A stretch of 64,000 nt of DNA from Colias croceus (taxonomy: Eukaryota; Arthropoda; Insecta; Lepidoptera; Pieridae), in contig NC_059551.1 of the NCBI RefSeq assembly GCF_905220415.1, positions 3,978,001 to 4,042,000 on the forward strand, given 5' to 3'. The notes below the pieces were generated by a model. It was not told the DNA's origin and searched no databases. It saw nothing but the letters and a program-made list of their open reading frames with translations. Within the stretch, counting starts at the first letter, position 1. Each line of letters opens with the position of its first letter. The position numbers and the translations under genes are program-made. Below, one piece after another: positions 37,201 to 48,803 of this stretch.

Positions 37201-38034
37201 GTTAAAACAAGGGATTCCATCAACAACATGCCATGTCTAAAATATTTTGCGGTTTGGAAATTTCATTCATAAAATGAGTCAAATGTAAATATTTGGTCAA
37301 GATGTGCACAACTATTGAGATGAATCGAACAACTATAGGCTTTATGACTCTAAACTTAAAGTTGATATTTCCAAAGGTAATTATGGCAAGGGTTTTATTT
37401 GGTCTAAGATTTTTACATGTATTGACGCCACTTAAGACCACCCAAGGCGGAGGATTTCGCACCAACACTTCAATCATAGTTTGTTTTAGATGTATTCATG
37501 ACGACTTAACTCGGCTTATAGTTAAGCCTTCTTTTATCTTAATGACAATATGTTTACTATTCAATATTTACATAATACTGTAAGGTATCGTCCTAAGTTA
37601 ATTAAATCTTCTTTATTTCAAATCTGCTTATTTTTTTCGTTTTGGGAATCTAATTAACATGTATCAAGGAAAGGATTTCCTTTACATTTATGTAAATAAG
37701 CTTGTAAATTTTTACAAATTCATGAAACACGCAACCGATACAATGGCTTTTTATATAAAACAAGGAGAATAAATAAGCACAATGGTTTTTCTTTTACCGA
37801 GAGCCTTTAGTTTAGCGACTAGCATAGTATCCAACTAAAAGTAATCTAATAATATTATAATTTTATTAGCCAACCACGTTTCTATTACTTTAAAAGAACC
37901 TATACATACATATAACAGAATGAATCCATACCAACTAATACAAACAAAACAAAAGTCAAAAGCCAACTAAAGGTATTTCAACTCTACTCTCTACAGTTCT
38001 ACACGAAGCAAATAGGTCATCAACTCTACATGCT
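34217..38034. other. Gene-free AT-rich DNA
   Basis: No gene is recognised. Short frames at 34717-34911, 35597-35797, 35849-36070 and the overlapping pair at 37220-37583 have no domain and no codon signature I can see. Patches at about 34930-35040 and 36430-36700 are less AT-rich and could be conserved non-coding sequence. Confidence 0.4.
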
Positions 38035-38037
38035 TAA

Positions 38038-38216
38038 GGGCTGATTTTTCAATCGTTGGTTAAAACTTATTCGTTGAACAACGTATTAAACTACCATTTC
38101 AAAAATATATTCTAATTACCTGTATTTGACAGTGTATCTACTGGTGACATTTTAATATTATCGTGTAATACTTTATCGGACGGATAAGTTTTAACCAAAG
38201 AATGAAAAATCGGCCC
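38038..38216 (+). mobile_element. Harbinger-type MITE, copy 1
   Basis: This is a 179-bp element with terminal inverted repeats beginning GGGCTGATTTTTCAATC on the left and, complemented, GGGCCGATTTTTCATTC on the right. It is flanked by TAA on both sides (38035 and 38217). Short size, TIRs and a TAA duplication fit a PIF/Harbinger MITE. A sister copy lies at 40591. Confidence 0.85.
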
Positions 38217-38640
38217 TAAATAGACGAAAGAGGTATTTAAACTCTACACTCTACATAAAACGAAAGAGGTATTTCAGCTCTAGGTGTAGAAACACCGTGA
38301 AATAGAGGCTCTTTCTTCAGTTCTTTCTGTGTCATAAAACGTAAACTGTCATATAAATGTAGCTATCATATCTAGGCTTACAGTAACAAGGTCGATAGCA
38401 AATGAAGCACTTCTGGTTAAACGATGATTATACGGATCCATTACGTTACAACACCGACACATTAGCCATTTGATTTGTTTACGGCACAAGTCATGGGCGA
38501 AGGCGATTTTATTTGCAATATGAGCGAAAATCCTCAAAGGCACATGCACATAGGTATAAGATATTTGATTTGATGTTTTACTGTCGCTATTTATGGTTAA
38601 TATGTATTTTCAAAATTTAAAATTCTTCGGTGAAAAGTAT

Positions 38641-40105
38641 ACAGGGTGTAATCGTTAAGTGTGCACAGGCGATTATTCCGTAACTATTACAGATATCAAA
38701 AAACTTTAAACTGATATCGAAAGTATTTAACCTAATGAGTAAAATGGCCATAATAAATTTTTAAAAATAAAACGAGAAATATCTAAAAAATTAACTTGAA
38801 ACCCTCCCATACATTTAGTATGAGATACGAATATCCCATGTACATGGGTTGATCCAAAAGTAATGATAATCAATATTAAACAAGGTCATTACATTTATTA
38901 TAATTATGTAGTTCTCTAGATAGTCTTCTAATTAGAAAATATACTTCAATATTTTTTTTTCCTAAACTTAAAAAAAAAAACTTTGACTTAATCCACAAAA
39001 ATCCCTCCAGGCGGCCATCACTTCGCTGTCGTCTTAAAATAATTTATTGCTAAGAAAGTGTTTCTTGTGCCGAGGAAAGAGATAAAAGTAAATAGGAGCT
39101 AGATCTAAAAAATAGGGTAGGTGTTCAAGCATTTGGAATGCCGATTTTTGAATGGCAGCCATCGCAACGGACGCTTTGTGATCTGGTGCGTTGTCTTGGT
39201 GAAACAGCGTTCAGGTCCGCAGTTTGCCATGTCTCTTTTCCTTACTAACCTACCGCAATCTTTTAATTTGGTCTGTTTAGTAACAGCCCAATAAGGTGGC
39301 TACCTTTTTAAAATATTCCACCATGATTTTTCCTTCAGCGTCCCAAAAAACTACCGCTTTAATCTAACCTACTGATTTTCACTTTGAATTTCTTCATCGT
39401 CACTTTGGAAGCTCGCATCCAGGACGTTGATTGTTTTTTTGGTTTCAGCATAAACATGGTGAACTCGGGTAACGTCCATGATCACAAAACGTGACAAAAA
39501 ATTATCCTGATATCATTAAAAATTTAGAAATTTACCCTCTACATGTCGAATCGTTGTTTCTTCTTTTCGTCGGGAAACATTCTGGCACGCGCACGGTTCA
39601 CATTCAAATTAATGTAAATAATTGGAAACGTGGCCTGTTCATATGATTTTTTTGTGATTATTTAGTGAATACATGAGCAAGCAAAAAACATTTATTTTAT
39701 ATTTTTATGTTCACAGGAAATACCCAATTATCATTACTTTTGGATCAACCTAGTACATTTAATATGAAAGATTTTAGCTTTTTCTTTCTTTTTTTGGTTT
39801 TCTGCTTTAATTACTTCGAAAATTTGAAGGGAAGTTCATTTAGAAACTGTAAATAGAGCTCCTCATTGTATTGCACAATGAGGACATCACTTCGAAAATC
39901 TGCTATGAATACAAAATGTATGGGAAATAAAATGTATGGGAGCGTTTAATGTAACATTTTTGGATATTTCTCGTTTTATTTTAAAAAAAATATTATGGCC
40001 ATTTTACTCATTAGGTTAAGTACTTTCGATATCAGTTTAAAGTTTTCTGGTATCTGCAATAGTTACGGAATAATCGATTGTGCACACTTAACGATTACAC
40101 CCTGT
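38641..40105. mobile_element. TIR element hosting a nested mariner
   Basis: Terminal inverted repeats start ACAGGGTGTAATCGTTAAGT and extend about 185 bp (38641 to about 38825, and about 39920-40105), with TA on both outer sides. The centre is a decayed mariner (38847-39750). Without it the host element would be about 560 bp, the size of a MITE. The arms differ by several substitutions, so it is not very young. Confidence 0.8.
38847..39750 (-). pseudogene. Degenerate mariner transposon and transposase
   Basis: This 904-bp element has terminal inverted repeats GGTTGATCCAAAAGTAATGA on both ends and TA on the right (TG on the left, probably a mutated TA). On the minus strand, transposase fragments are readable across several frames: HQDNAPDHKASVAMAA (with the second catalytic aspartate region), HLPYFLDLAP with the third aspartate position, and FWDAEGKIMV upstream. 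Stops and frameshifts separate them, and the N-terminal DNA-binding part is not recognisable, so it is non-functional. The pattern is that of a mariner (D34D-type) transposase. Confidence 0.85.
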
Positions 40106-40590
40106 ATAGAGTTGGAATGTTTTATTATAAATAAATAGGACCTAGCGTTGGACCTAGCTAAGCTGAAATTCCTGTCTTGTAGCCATTATTTTAGTTTTGC
40201 TAACATTCTCATGAGTCATGACCGTCACTATAGTAAGCTATTATTATTTTTATTCATTTATTTATAATACTTCTAACGCAGAAATGTGTCTTTCGTTACA
40301 ATTCAAAAACATTCGATTACAAAGTAATTTAATTGGGAAAAGAGCAATTATACCCCTATTTCTTTTCACTTACACTCCACAAAACAGTATCATTGATACG
40401 CCCGCCGCGATAATAGCAGTCACAACAGACTTTTCATAGCTGTTATTTTTATTGCTGTCTCGTTTATTATGATAATATAATCCAGTATTCAATATATCAA
40501 AGTACTAGCAATAGATATCTATAGTTACTGTTATTTTATAGAAGCTGTAACTGTCAACCGTTGTGTTTGTAAAATACGTTTTGTTACTAA

Positions 40591-40766
40591 GGGCTGATTT
40601 TTCAATCGTTGGTTAAAACTTATTCATCGAATAACGTACTAAACTACCATTTCATCAAATGTATTCTAATTGTCCGTATTTGACAGTTTACAGGTGACAT
40701 TTTAAAATGTTCGTGTAATGCTTTATTGGACGGATAAATTTTAACCAAGGTTTGAAAAATCGGACC
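40591..40766 (+). mobile_element. Harbinger-type MITE, copy 2
   Basis: This is a 176-bp sister of copy 1 at 38038, with TAA on both sides (40588 and 40767). The two match along nearly the whole length with scattered substitutions and a few small indels. Confidence 0.85.
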
Positions 40767-41273
40767 TAAGATAGTACATGTTAAAATAATGTGAAGTACC
40801 TAGATAATCATTTAATTTGGTTGATCTCATAAATACAGTAAGCTAATAGTATAAACATAATATCTTAAGAAATTTATATGACTACTGCTAAAATGATATA
40901 ATTTAATTTACTTGATAAAAGGATTTAAATCATAAGGATGAAATTAGCGAGATTTGCTGATAAAAAAATAAACTGAAATAAGATTCCGCGTTAGTACTAA
41001 ATTGGCTTTTCTACTTATTCTAGAAGCTCTGAATGATGAATAATATGACTAGCTGTGCAGCGCGGTTTCTCTGCAGACGAACCCGGGCAATGTGAAGTAT
41101 TCCATAGATCATCTGTAATTCTGATGTATAACCTATATATAACTATATTTACTAGGTACCTATAAAGTTTCATCCAAATCCATTTAGTAGGTAGGATTTT
41201 TTTTGTGGTAGAGTAACACAAAACCTCAGAAACTTTCTCATATACCCATATTAATATTTGGTAGGATTAAGAG

Positions 41274-41337
41274 CTAGCGCGCAAGAGCAACTTTTATCGG
41301 TCTTTTTGCGGAGACAAAAGTTGCTCTTGCGCGCTAG
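41274..41337. repeat. Perfect 22-bp inverted repeat around 20-nt loop
   Basis: The arms CTAGCGCGCAAGAGCAAC plus TTTT (41274-41295) and their exact complement (41316-41337) flank the loop 'atcggtctttttgcggagac'. Weaker pairing continues a few bases outward. It could be a tiny MITE or a hairpin-forming element; no duplication is clear. Confidence 0.8.
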
Positions 41338-41526
41338 ATCTAATAATTTTTCTCATACAGGACAGATATTCAAGTATTTCTCCACACGCAGCACTCATTA
41401 TGCCCCAGACGAACGCTATCATTCAATTGTAACGTAAACAAACAGACGTTCGCAAAATGGCGGTCAATTATAGCAGTTATCATATCAAATAAACTGTCAA
41501 AATCGCAATATTTATCAGACACGGCT

Positions 41527-41640
41527 AGATCAAAGGTGTTTCAATAAATATATTAGTGAATATCTGCTACCGTAGCGGCGGCTTTGATGTGCGATATCGT
41601 CGGCGGGCTCTTTGATAATCTATCGGCTACTTTGAAATAT
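41527..41640. promoter_or_regulatory. Candidate TCF-responsive enhancer
   Basis: Within about 115 bp lie AGATCAAAGG (41527), GCTTTGATG (41581), CTCTTTGATAA (41609) and ACTTTGAA (41629). All resemble the TCF/Pangolin core CTTTGAW. The second is directly joined to GCGGCGGC (41575), the complement of the GCCGCC helper-type motif used by insect TCF. The third has GGCGGGC next to it. This clustering is unusual in such AT-rich DNA. A Wnt-responsive enhancer for odd, about 7 kb downstream, is an inference. Confidence 0.35.
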
Positions 41641-43435
41641 TATCGATGACTACCTGTGAATTGTTCTGTTTTAAATACATAATGGAGAATGTCGCGATAA
41701 AACGCTCTAGAAGTACTCGATCGATGCATTTAAACTAATTGACTAATTGTTGTATTAAGTCGAGTCTATCACTTTTATAATGAAGACGAGGTAAGAAGTT
41801 GAAATTTATTTCTGCAATATTCGATCACTTCCTATATTTATTGGCGGGATTCGATCCCGCCTACCTATTTTTGTGGTTCGCAGCCACCTTTTAGATCATA
41901 AATTGGAATAATAACATATTTTGAAAAAATTTAATGAATAATATGGAATTATTATACATCTAATACGTAATCATCTGGTAATTTTCAACACAGAATCTAA
42001 CACCGAACCGAACCTTATGGAAAAATTATTTTTAGAACAGATTAACTACTACAAAATGATGAAACTCATATGTACAGGAATTAATTACGATGCATTAAAT
42101 AAATGTAAATAGATAATGATCGAATTGATGATTAGAGGCTTTCATTTATGTTTAATTGCATATAATTTATCAATTTAATTAATGACTATGTGTGAGGTGT
42201 TTGAAACAAGTGAAGGGTTTGATCGTTAATTTATTATGATTAATAAATAATTAATGCATTTGATGTTTTGATTATAATATGAAATAATGAGCAATAAGAC
42301 CATGTACTTGATGTCACTGAAGATGCTGTACCTACATCTTCATTAGATGTAGGTACCTGTATGATAAAAATTGTAAAATGCCCTATATCTATCATTAAAC
42401 ATACTTATTAATTTAATTATAATATGTAATTCGTTGTTATGGAAAATCCTTGTACCTACTTAAAAATAAATCAATTAGTTATCTCTTGAATAGACATTGA
42501 TTTCAATATTTAAAATATGTAACAAAGCTCAGAATCGAGATAGGTAATAAAGTTAATAAGTATAAATAAATTAGTCATCTATTTGTAGAACAGCAAAATT
42601 ACCCATAACATATATGATTATTTACTAATTAATGTATTAAAGGGCTACTTCGAATTAAGCCACAAATCGCTTACAAAATAAACTTGAAGAACTCCTTTCT
42701 TTAACTTTTTATTAATAAATATTTTTGTTCAGCAAACAAAACTTTTTTAAAAACCATTAGAAAGTTTCTTGAGTATGACCTTTTCATAATTGAAAGAAAG
42801 ATGCGGACGTGGCATAGACACGAATTCTGTAAACACTATCTGATATCTCTATGTTTTTTAAGAAGAAAGAAAAACATATTACAGACCAAAAAATAACACG
42901 CACTTACTAAGAATTGCATACACTTCAATATGTAGATAGGTATTATTACAAAAAATTGTTTGCAGGTTATTGGGGTCATTCGAACAATATGCAAAAATCT
43001 TTTGTTGTTTACGCTGAAACTGACAAAAGGCTTTTCAAATAGACTAACAAACTACACTATTTTCAGCTCAACAAAGGTCATAGTTTAAGGCGAAGTCGAG
43101 CGATTGTTATCAGTAGTTTTATGAAGCCTTATCTACGCCCATTCAGGTTCATTCCATTGTTTTTAACTTCGGCATTTAAAAGGAAACGGTGGCAGACAAG
43201 GCGCCTTAATACCAGTATTTTAATAGAGAACAATTCTATAGGTATGTTTACAATCGTCGGTACTTTGTTCATTGTTTTTGGACGTCGGCGCCTTTTAAGA
43301 TTTTTGCTCCTATGTACACAGAGCTGGAGCAATGCTAAAATTTTACTAATTGCACGTTATTAAGCGTTCTTGATTTTGGTGCGTTTCCTGTTTGAGGTAA
43401 AAACGTACTAAAACGAATGTTTGGTGAATCATTGA

Positions 43436-43663
43436 ATCTATATCTATATATATATAATATATATATATATATAACACAAAGGTGATTAGGTGACTGATAT
43501 AGTGATCTATCAACGCACAGCCCAAACCACTGGACGTATCGGGCTGAAATTTAGCATGCATGTAGATGTCATAACGTAGGCGTCCCCTAAGAAAGGATTT
43601 CCCGAAATTCTTGCGGGAACGGGGAAAAACGGGGACGCACGTACAAAGTCGTGTGCGGAAGCT
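43436..43663 (+). mobile_element. Degenerate Helitron-like repeat with TA microsatellite
   Basis: It opens with a TA-rich microsatellite (about 43440-43473). It then has 'aaccactggacgtatcgggc' and a GC-richer 3' part with 'cttgcgggaacggggaaa', ending near 'gtgcggaagcta' in place of the usual CTAG. Its layout resembles the other Helitron-like copies, but the end is decayed. Confidence 0.5.
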
Positions 43664-45070
43664 ATTTAATTATAAAAACAAAATTGTGACTTGGCCTACG
43701 AAATCATAAGTTGATGGGAATTATGCTTGACATAGACAGGGCAGTTCGGTTAGCTTTTAATGTAAAGTACAAGGTCAAAAACTTGAATTTAAATTTAAAT
43801 AAAACTCAAATAGAGAGTAAATAACAAAGAATAAAATATGTTAAGAAGAAATACAGAGAAGTGTTTTTGTTTGTCGAATCTAACTTGTATTCTTTAAAAT
43901 TCGGTAATAAATCGAACGTCGACAATGAAGACTCTAAAATAAACAAGAAACTTTCAACATACAAAATTTTACCCCAGAAAAACCTAAGCCTATAAAATCA
44001 TAATTAACTAATCTCAAATATGTAGGTAAGCTATAATACTTATAAACCAATTTTGTTCAATTACAGAGCAATGTGTACAAAAAAAAGCAATTTTCAATGC
44101 AAGGTCTTATATTCTATAAGGAAGCTTCTAATAGCATTGAAATAAAGACCAATTTAGAATACGAAATGTAACGACTGAAAACGTCAAAGTAAATATTAAA
44201 TGAAGCCATAAGGAACTCGTCTCCACTTTATGACGATGTTATGAAACCGGGAAATCCTTTTTGGACTGTTTTTCTGTTCAAGGGATTTCTAGAATGTTGA
44301 ATGAACGTTTTTAAGACTTCTACAGTGATAGGCTTTATATTTTATATTTTATGAAAGCTTTTTATGTAAGTAGAGGCGTATTAAAACGTAGGTAATTTAA
44401 GAATTTAAAAACATAATTAACAATTTTTAGAACATACTGCATGAAAATAACATTTTAACTAGTATGTTCATTATTTATCTCTACATAATATGAAACGTTA
44501 TAAATTGTACGCTGTGAAGTCGCCTTTGTATCATAAACCGTAGCTTTTGCCAAATGTCGGTACCTAAAAAGGCTACTCGGTCAAATAAATTAATAATTGT
44601 AGAAAGAATATCCAGTAAATAATAATTCATATTCCGATTAAATGTGCCACACTTTGTTGGGATTTATGGTTATATTCTTAAACATTTAGATACAGAAATA
44701 GTAACTACTTGGGTAGGTATACTAATGTTCAATTCCCAGAATATAAAAATACTAAACTTGTATTTTCCACAAATTAAAACATCTATAAAGATTTAGTATA
44801 AATAAATATTAGTATGGAAATCCATGTCAACTTTATTTGTTTTTTGATTACGCGTTATTTTTACTAAGTGAAACAGATACCTTGGTAAATAATTATTTTA
44901 CGATCTGATTGTACTCTAATCCAATTTTATCAGATATTACAAGGCATAATTAAGAATGTGTCTAATTAAAAACATTAAATAGGGGAAACCCGAGTGATTT
45001 CACATTTTGATAGCAATAGGTATTTCATTTCCTTGATAATAAGTTTTATTCTTTGTTTAGTTTTAATCCA
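43664..45070. other. Gene-free AT-rich DNA
   Basis: I see nothing I can assign. About 44200-44290 is slightly less AT-rich. Confidence 0.4.
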
Positions 45071-45255
45071 TATCTACTAATATTATAAAGCTGAAGTTTG
45101 TTTGAACGCGCTAATCTCGGGAACTACTGGTCCGATTTGAAAAATTCTTTCGGTGTAAGCTCATTTATCGAAGAAGGCTATAAGGCTATATAATATCATC
45201 ACGCTACGACCAACAGGAGCGGAGCCACGGGAGTGAAACCGCGCGGAGCAGCTAG
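45071..45255 (+). mobile_element. Helitron-like element, second subfamily, copy 2
   Basis: It is a close relative of 19525-19726, sharing 'tgaacgcgctaatctcggga' and the GC-rich end followed by CTAG (45252-45255). The GTTT microsatellite is contracted. Confidence 0.7.
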
Positions 45256-45683
45256 TAATTAATATTCATGTTATGTTTCACGTCATTTGAATATATACAA
45301 TTTACAGAAGTTATTATACAAAACTGTAGATACCTATAGCACAGTATTACAATATATCTATGGTTAATAAATAAAGTAGGCACCTATTACTTTTTGTTAC
45401 CTGGTACCTTTTAAAACTCCCTAAAACTAAATGACTATCTATCATTTGAACTTTTTAATTCACATACATTCCTATATTATAAGTATTTAAAACAGTTGTT
45501 AACTCTTCATTTAAATAACTTACTGAAAAGACAGCCCTTCGAATAGTTAAATATTCAAATCATATGCGTCTTTGATCCGACATTAATGCAGTTTTCTACG
45601 ATGTTTGATGATAACATCTACAATTATTTTCATTGCAATATCTAAATCTCGATCAATTGTCTGACTAATAGCTGGTAGGGTAC

Positions 45684-45818
45684 ACTACATAGTATACAAC
45701 AAAGTCGCTTTTTCTGTCCCTATGTGCCTTTGTATGCTTAAATCTTTAAAACTACGCAACGGATTTTGATGTTTTTTTTAATAGATAGAGTGATTCAAGA
45801 GGAAGGTTTTAGTAGGTA
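45684..45818 (+). mobile_element. Truncated Helitron-like element, third subfamily
   Basis: It matches the body of 28131-28284 ('acatagtata', 'aaagtcgctt', 'gattttgatgtt', 'agtgattcaag') but lacks the GC-rich hairpin and CTAG end, so it is 3'-truncated. Confidence 0.55.
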
Positions 45819-48700
45819 TAAGTATATAATTATCTCAAATGTCAATTAAAATTTTTATATTTAATCGATCAACTTCACTAATTATGTAGTTACCTTATAT
45901 TAATCACTTCACCGAATTAAATGATTTTCACAATTAAATAATCAAATAACGATTAAAAAGAACGTAATATTGAGCTTTTATACGAATGCCTATACCTAGG
46001 TTCCTAGATAAAATCTTGAAAATTCATATAGGTAAATTATTTTTTTTTTTGTTATTTTGTAAGTTCGGCTAGTCTAGATAATATGCCTTATTCCGTTATA
46101 AAAAGGTACTTTGTTTGTGTAGGTACATTAATTATTTATCTTCCAATTTTAAATTGTAACAGATAATTATTTTGAAGTTATAGGAGTAGTAACTAGTAAC
46201 TATACCATTCATTAAAAATGCTAAACATCTTATATCAACTGAATAAACGCGAATCAAAGCTAGTACAATTAATTATAAAATACATACCTAGAACTAATAG
46301 CGAACATTAAAATACACGAACGGAACAACGATTTGCAATTACACACAGCAAATGCAATTAATTTAATGTGTTTCCTACGAAGTGCATGTTCGCTAAGTGA
46401 ATAATTATTTAGTTATACACTCAAGCGCAGTTTACGAATGGAGGTACAAATTATTGTAGTTTACTATCTATTATCGTATTATGTATAAAACTTGAGCCCA
46501 TAGAAACGTAATACAAAGTCAAAATATTTATTTATGTTAATTAACGCAAATAAAAATGTAAATAAGTATTTTGTTTACTTCATCCAGTTCCTAATACTCT
46601 ATCATTGTATAGAATATAGATTATTTCTTCTTTAAACCGATTGAACCAACATGAAAGAACTTGACATAGCTGGTATAAATAAAAAATAAAAAATAGTTAT
46701 TAGGGAGGTTGAAAAATGTGTAATATGTGCGTAAACAATAAATATAGAGCGTTAATGTAATTTATATTGTCGTACACAAGTACGATAATTATAATGTATT
46801 TTCTTAGCAGTTGAGTAGGTATACTTACTGAGGTTGACCACTGTGACTGGAAGTCGGTAAGATCTTAAACAAAAAGTACCTAGTACCGTGTTCGTTCCGA
46901 CTACCAAATATCACACACCTGTATGTAGAGTCATTATGAGCTTTTAATATAAACATTCTTCAACTAAATAGTAGCTCTCAGTTATAAACAAATTAATCTC
47001 GCCAAGTATTACATTACACAATCAGACCGCATACACGTAATAGCATTCGTCTTTCCTCGCAATAATTTCCCAACAATCGTTCATACAGACCTCACTTCAA
47101 CAAGGTGTCTAGTGGCAGTGCTGACACATTCAACAAGGTCACAAAAAACAATTTAGTTACAAAGAATAATCGTGTTTAATGTGAAGTAATAAGGGTTGTA
47201 ATGGTGTGTTATGGTCTACATGGTTGGTGTTAATCAATGTTTGCGTCGGCGCCTTTGATGGTGACACAAAGGCCGCCGCCCGTGTCGCCTCTCACCTGAC
47301 CCATGTTTGCGAAGCCAAATGTAGATATATTAGTGAATTGCCATTTGTATTCGATGTTTTGTTCATTTCATTGAAGTAGATTTGTATTTAAATAGAGATT
47401 CGTCATATTATATTAGTAATAAGTCTGCTCTACATAAGTATTATTGCGACTTATTTGGCTCTATCTAGCGAATAGCGCTAACTTAAATAATGGTTCTTTC
47501 TAGGCAATAGTGTAAATTAGGTACAAATAAACATAGATAGGTATAGGTATCAAATCTTTCCTCTTTATATAATTCATTCAAAGTGTAGATTTATCTACAT
47601 GGATTGTACAAACATTAATAAAATTATTAAGTATTATATTGTCATGCTGTCACTACCCGTTGCCTTTTATTATATTTTCATGCTGTCACTTCCCGTTGCC
47701 TGTAATCTTGTAAAAATATTGAGGGGGTGTTGCATGCTGGATCGCATAGGTAGGTAGATACTTACTTAATTACCTTGTTAATTCGTATTGATAATATTAA
47801 TTATATAAATTAAGCTGTGTGTATTGTACCGTGTACGTTTCGTTTATAGTTATAACTGTTTGTAAACGTCATTAAAAACATAAATTAAACAAAGATTTAA
47901 TTTATATTCTTGTGTACATTTTTTTAATATAAGCCGATATAGTATCTACTTGAATCTCTACATTTAGTAAACTCTACCAAAAATGTTAAACGCACTTTTA
48001 CAAAATTTTAAATGTACCTATAGGTGTAGGTATTATGTTTAAAAATAATAATTGTTAATACCTTTGTATAATATGTATTTATCATTGCTAAAATAATAAT
48101 GATAGAGTACCTAGACAGAAGACACTAGACAATTTTGAAACAAACTTTTATCTTCTAGGTTATAAAATTTTGTCAAATATTATGTATTAAATTATAAGTA
48201 GGTATATTTTGTATTAAATTTTTGTAGTTCGGTTAAGTTACAAAATAATAACAAAATAAAAAATCTCTGAAATAAATGTAAAAAACAATATTAAACATAA
48301 AATCAACATCCAAACATTGTCTAAGTCTGTACAAAGACTTGCCTACAAAACGCAATTACGAAGGCAATTCCCTCACCTAATAGCATTACCAGAGGTGCCT
48401 TGTCACCAAAAATTTGCATTAACCATTCTATTTTCCAAACGTCATATCTCTCCTAGAGTTATTGCGATAAAGTTCCGGAGCGGTCTCTACATTATCAAGT
48501 TGGAACTCTATCGAAATACGCGCGTTGGCATTTCGAACGATTCGCGACTCACGCCGATCGATTCTGAAGGCAGAGCTCCGCAAGCCCCGCCCACTGGGAG
48601 GCGCGAAGCTGCTTCGGGAGCCGACACAGGCGCCGGTGGAAGTCGGTGCCTTTGATCTCTCCCTACCCCGCGCCGTGCGAACACAGGCCTCGATAGTGAA
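45819..48700. promoter_or_regulatory. Upstream region of odd, non-coding
   Basis: I see no gene between the last repeat and odd. Most is AT-rich. GC-richer islands are at 47200-47310 (TCF plus helper-like motifs, own entry) and from about 48470 to the gene. A short tandem duplication lies at 47642-47701 (24-bp unit, 36-bp spacing). Open frames at 48317-48767 on both strands overlap the GC-rich promoter and look incidental. Confidence 0.45.
47252..47278. promoter_or_regulatory. TCF-like pair with GCCGCCG helper-like motif
   Basis: CCTTTGATG (47252-47260), ACAAAGG (47266-47272) and an overlapping GCCGCCG (47272-47278) are packed into 27 bp, about 1.5 kb before the odd start codon. In Drosophila, TCF/Pangolin binds such HMG sites together with GCCGCCR helper sites. 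Function here is inferred. Confidence 0.35.
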
Positions 48701-48803
48701 CGCACACAACCTCATTACACTTCTCGAGCTCTCGCAAGCCGGTTGTCAGTCCGAACCGGTTTGTTGACATCAGTGTCCAGTGCTAGTGTAGTGTTTTGTT
48801 TCC
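48640..48803 (+). promoter_or_regulatory. odd promoter and short 5' UTR
   Basis: No TATA box is visible in the 100 bp before the gene. Two initiator-like motifs, TCAGTC (48746-48751) and TCAGTG (48770-48775), precede the start codon by roughly 30-60 bp. A TCF-like CCTTTGATCT lies at 48649-48658. The surrounding 48540-48720 is GC-rich with many CG steps, unlike the AT-rich flanks, as expected for a developmental promoter. The exact start site is not determinable here, and a longer upstream exon cannot be excluded. Confidence 0.45.

Larger units (their letters stand above)
40770..43435. other. Gene-free DNA with candidate enhancers
   Basis: Apart from the hairpin at 41274 there is no gene. Two blocks stand out. 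The first is 41380-41720, with several TCF-like sites (see its own entry). The second is 43090-43370, which carries CATTGTTTTT twice (43155, 43270), each followed by GGCGCCTT (43200, 43287). The near-palindrome at 41843-41861 is not a tRNA. Confidence 0.4.

Noticed and set aside
41843..41861. GGCGGGATTCGATCCCGCC looks like a tRNA T-arm
   Set aside because: The loop does not fit the TTCRANY position with a 5-bp stem, and no acceptor, D or anticodon arms flank it on either strand.
43129..43363. Antiparallel ORFs in the 43.1-43.4 kb block
   Set aside because: Both strands are open only because the block is GC-richer. The motifs suggest regulatory DNA instead.
48317..48767. Overlapping ORFs on both strands just before odd
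   Set aside because: They arise from the GC-rich promoter. The odd exon chain explains the locus and has an in-frame stop before its ATG.
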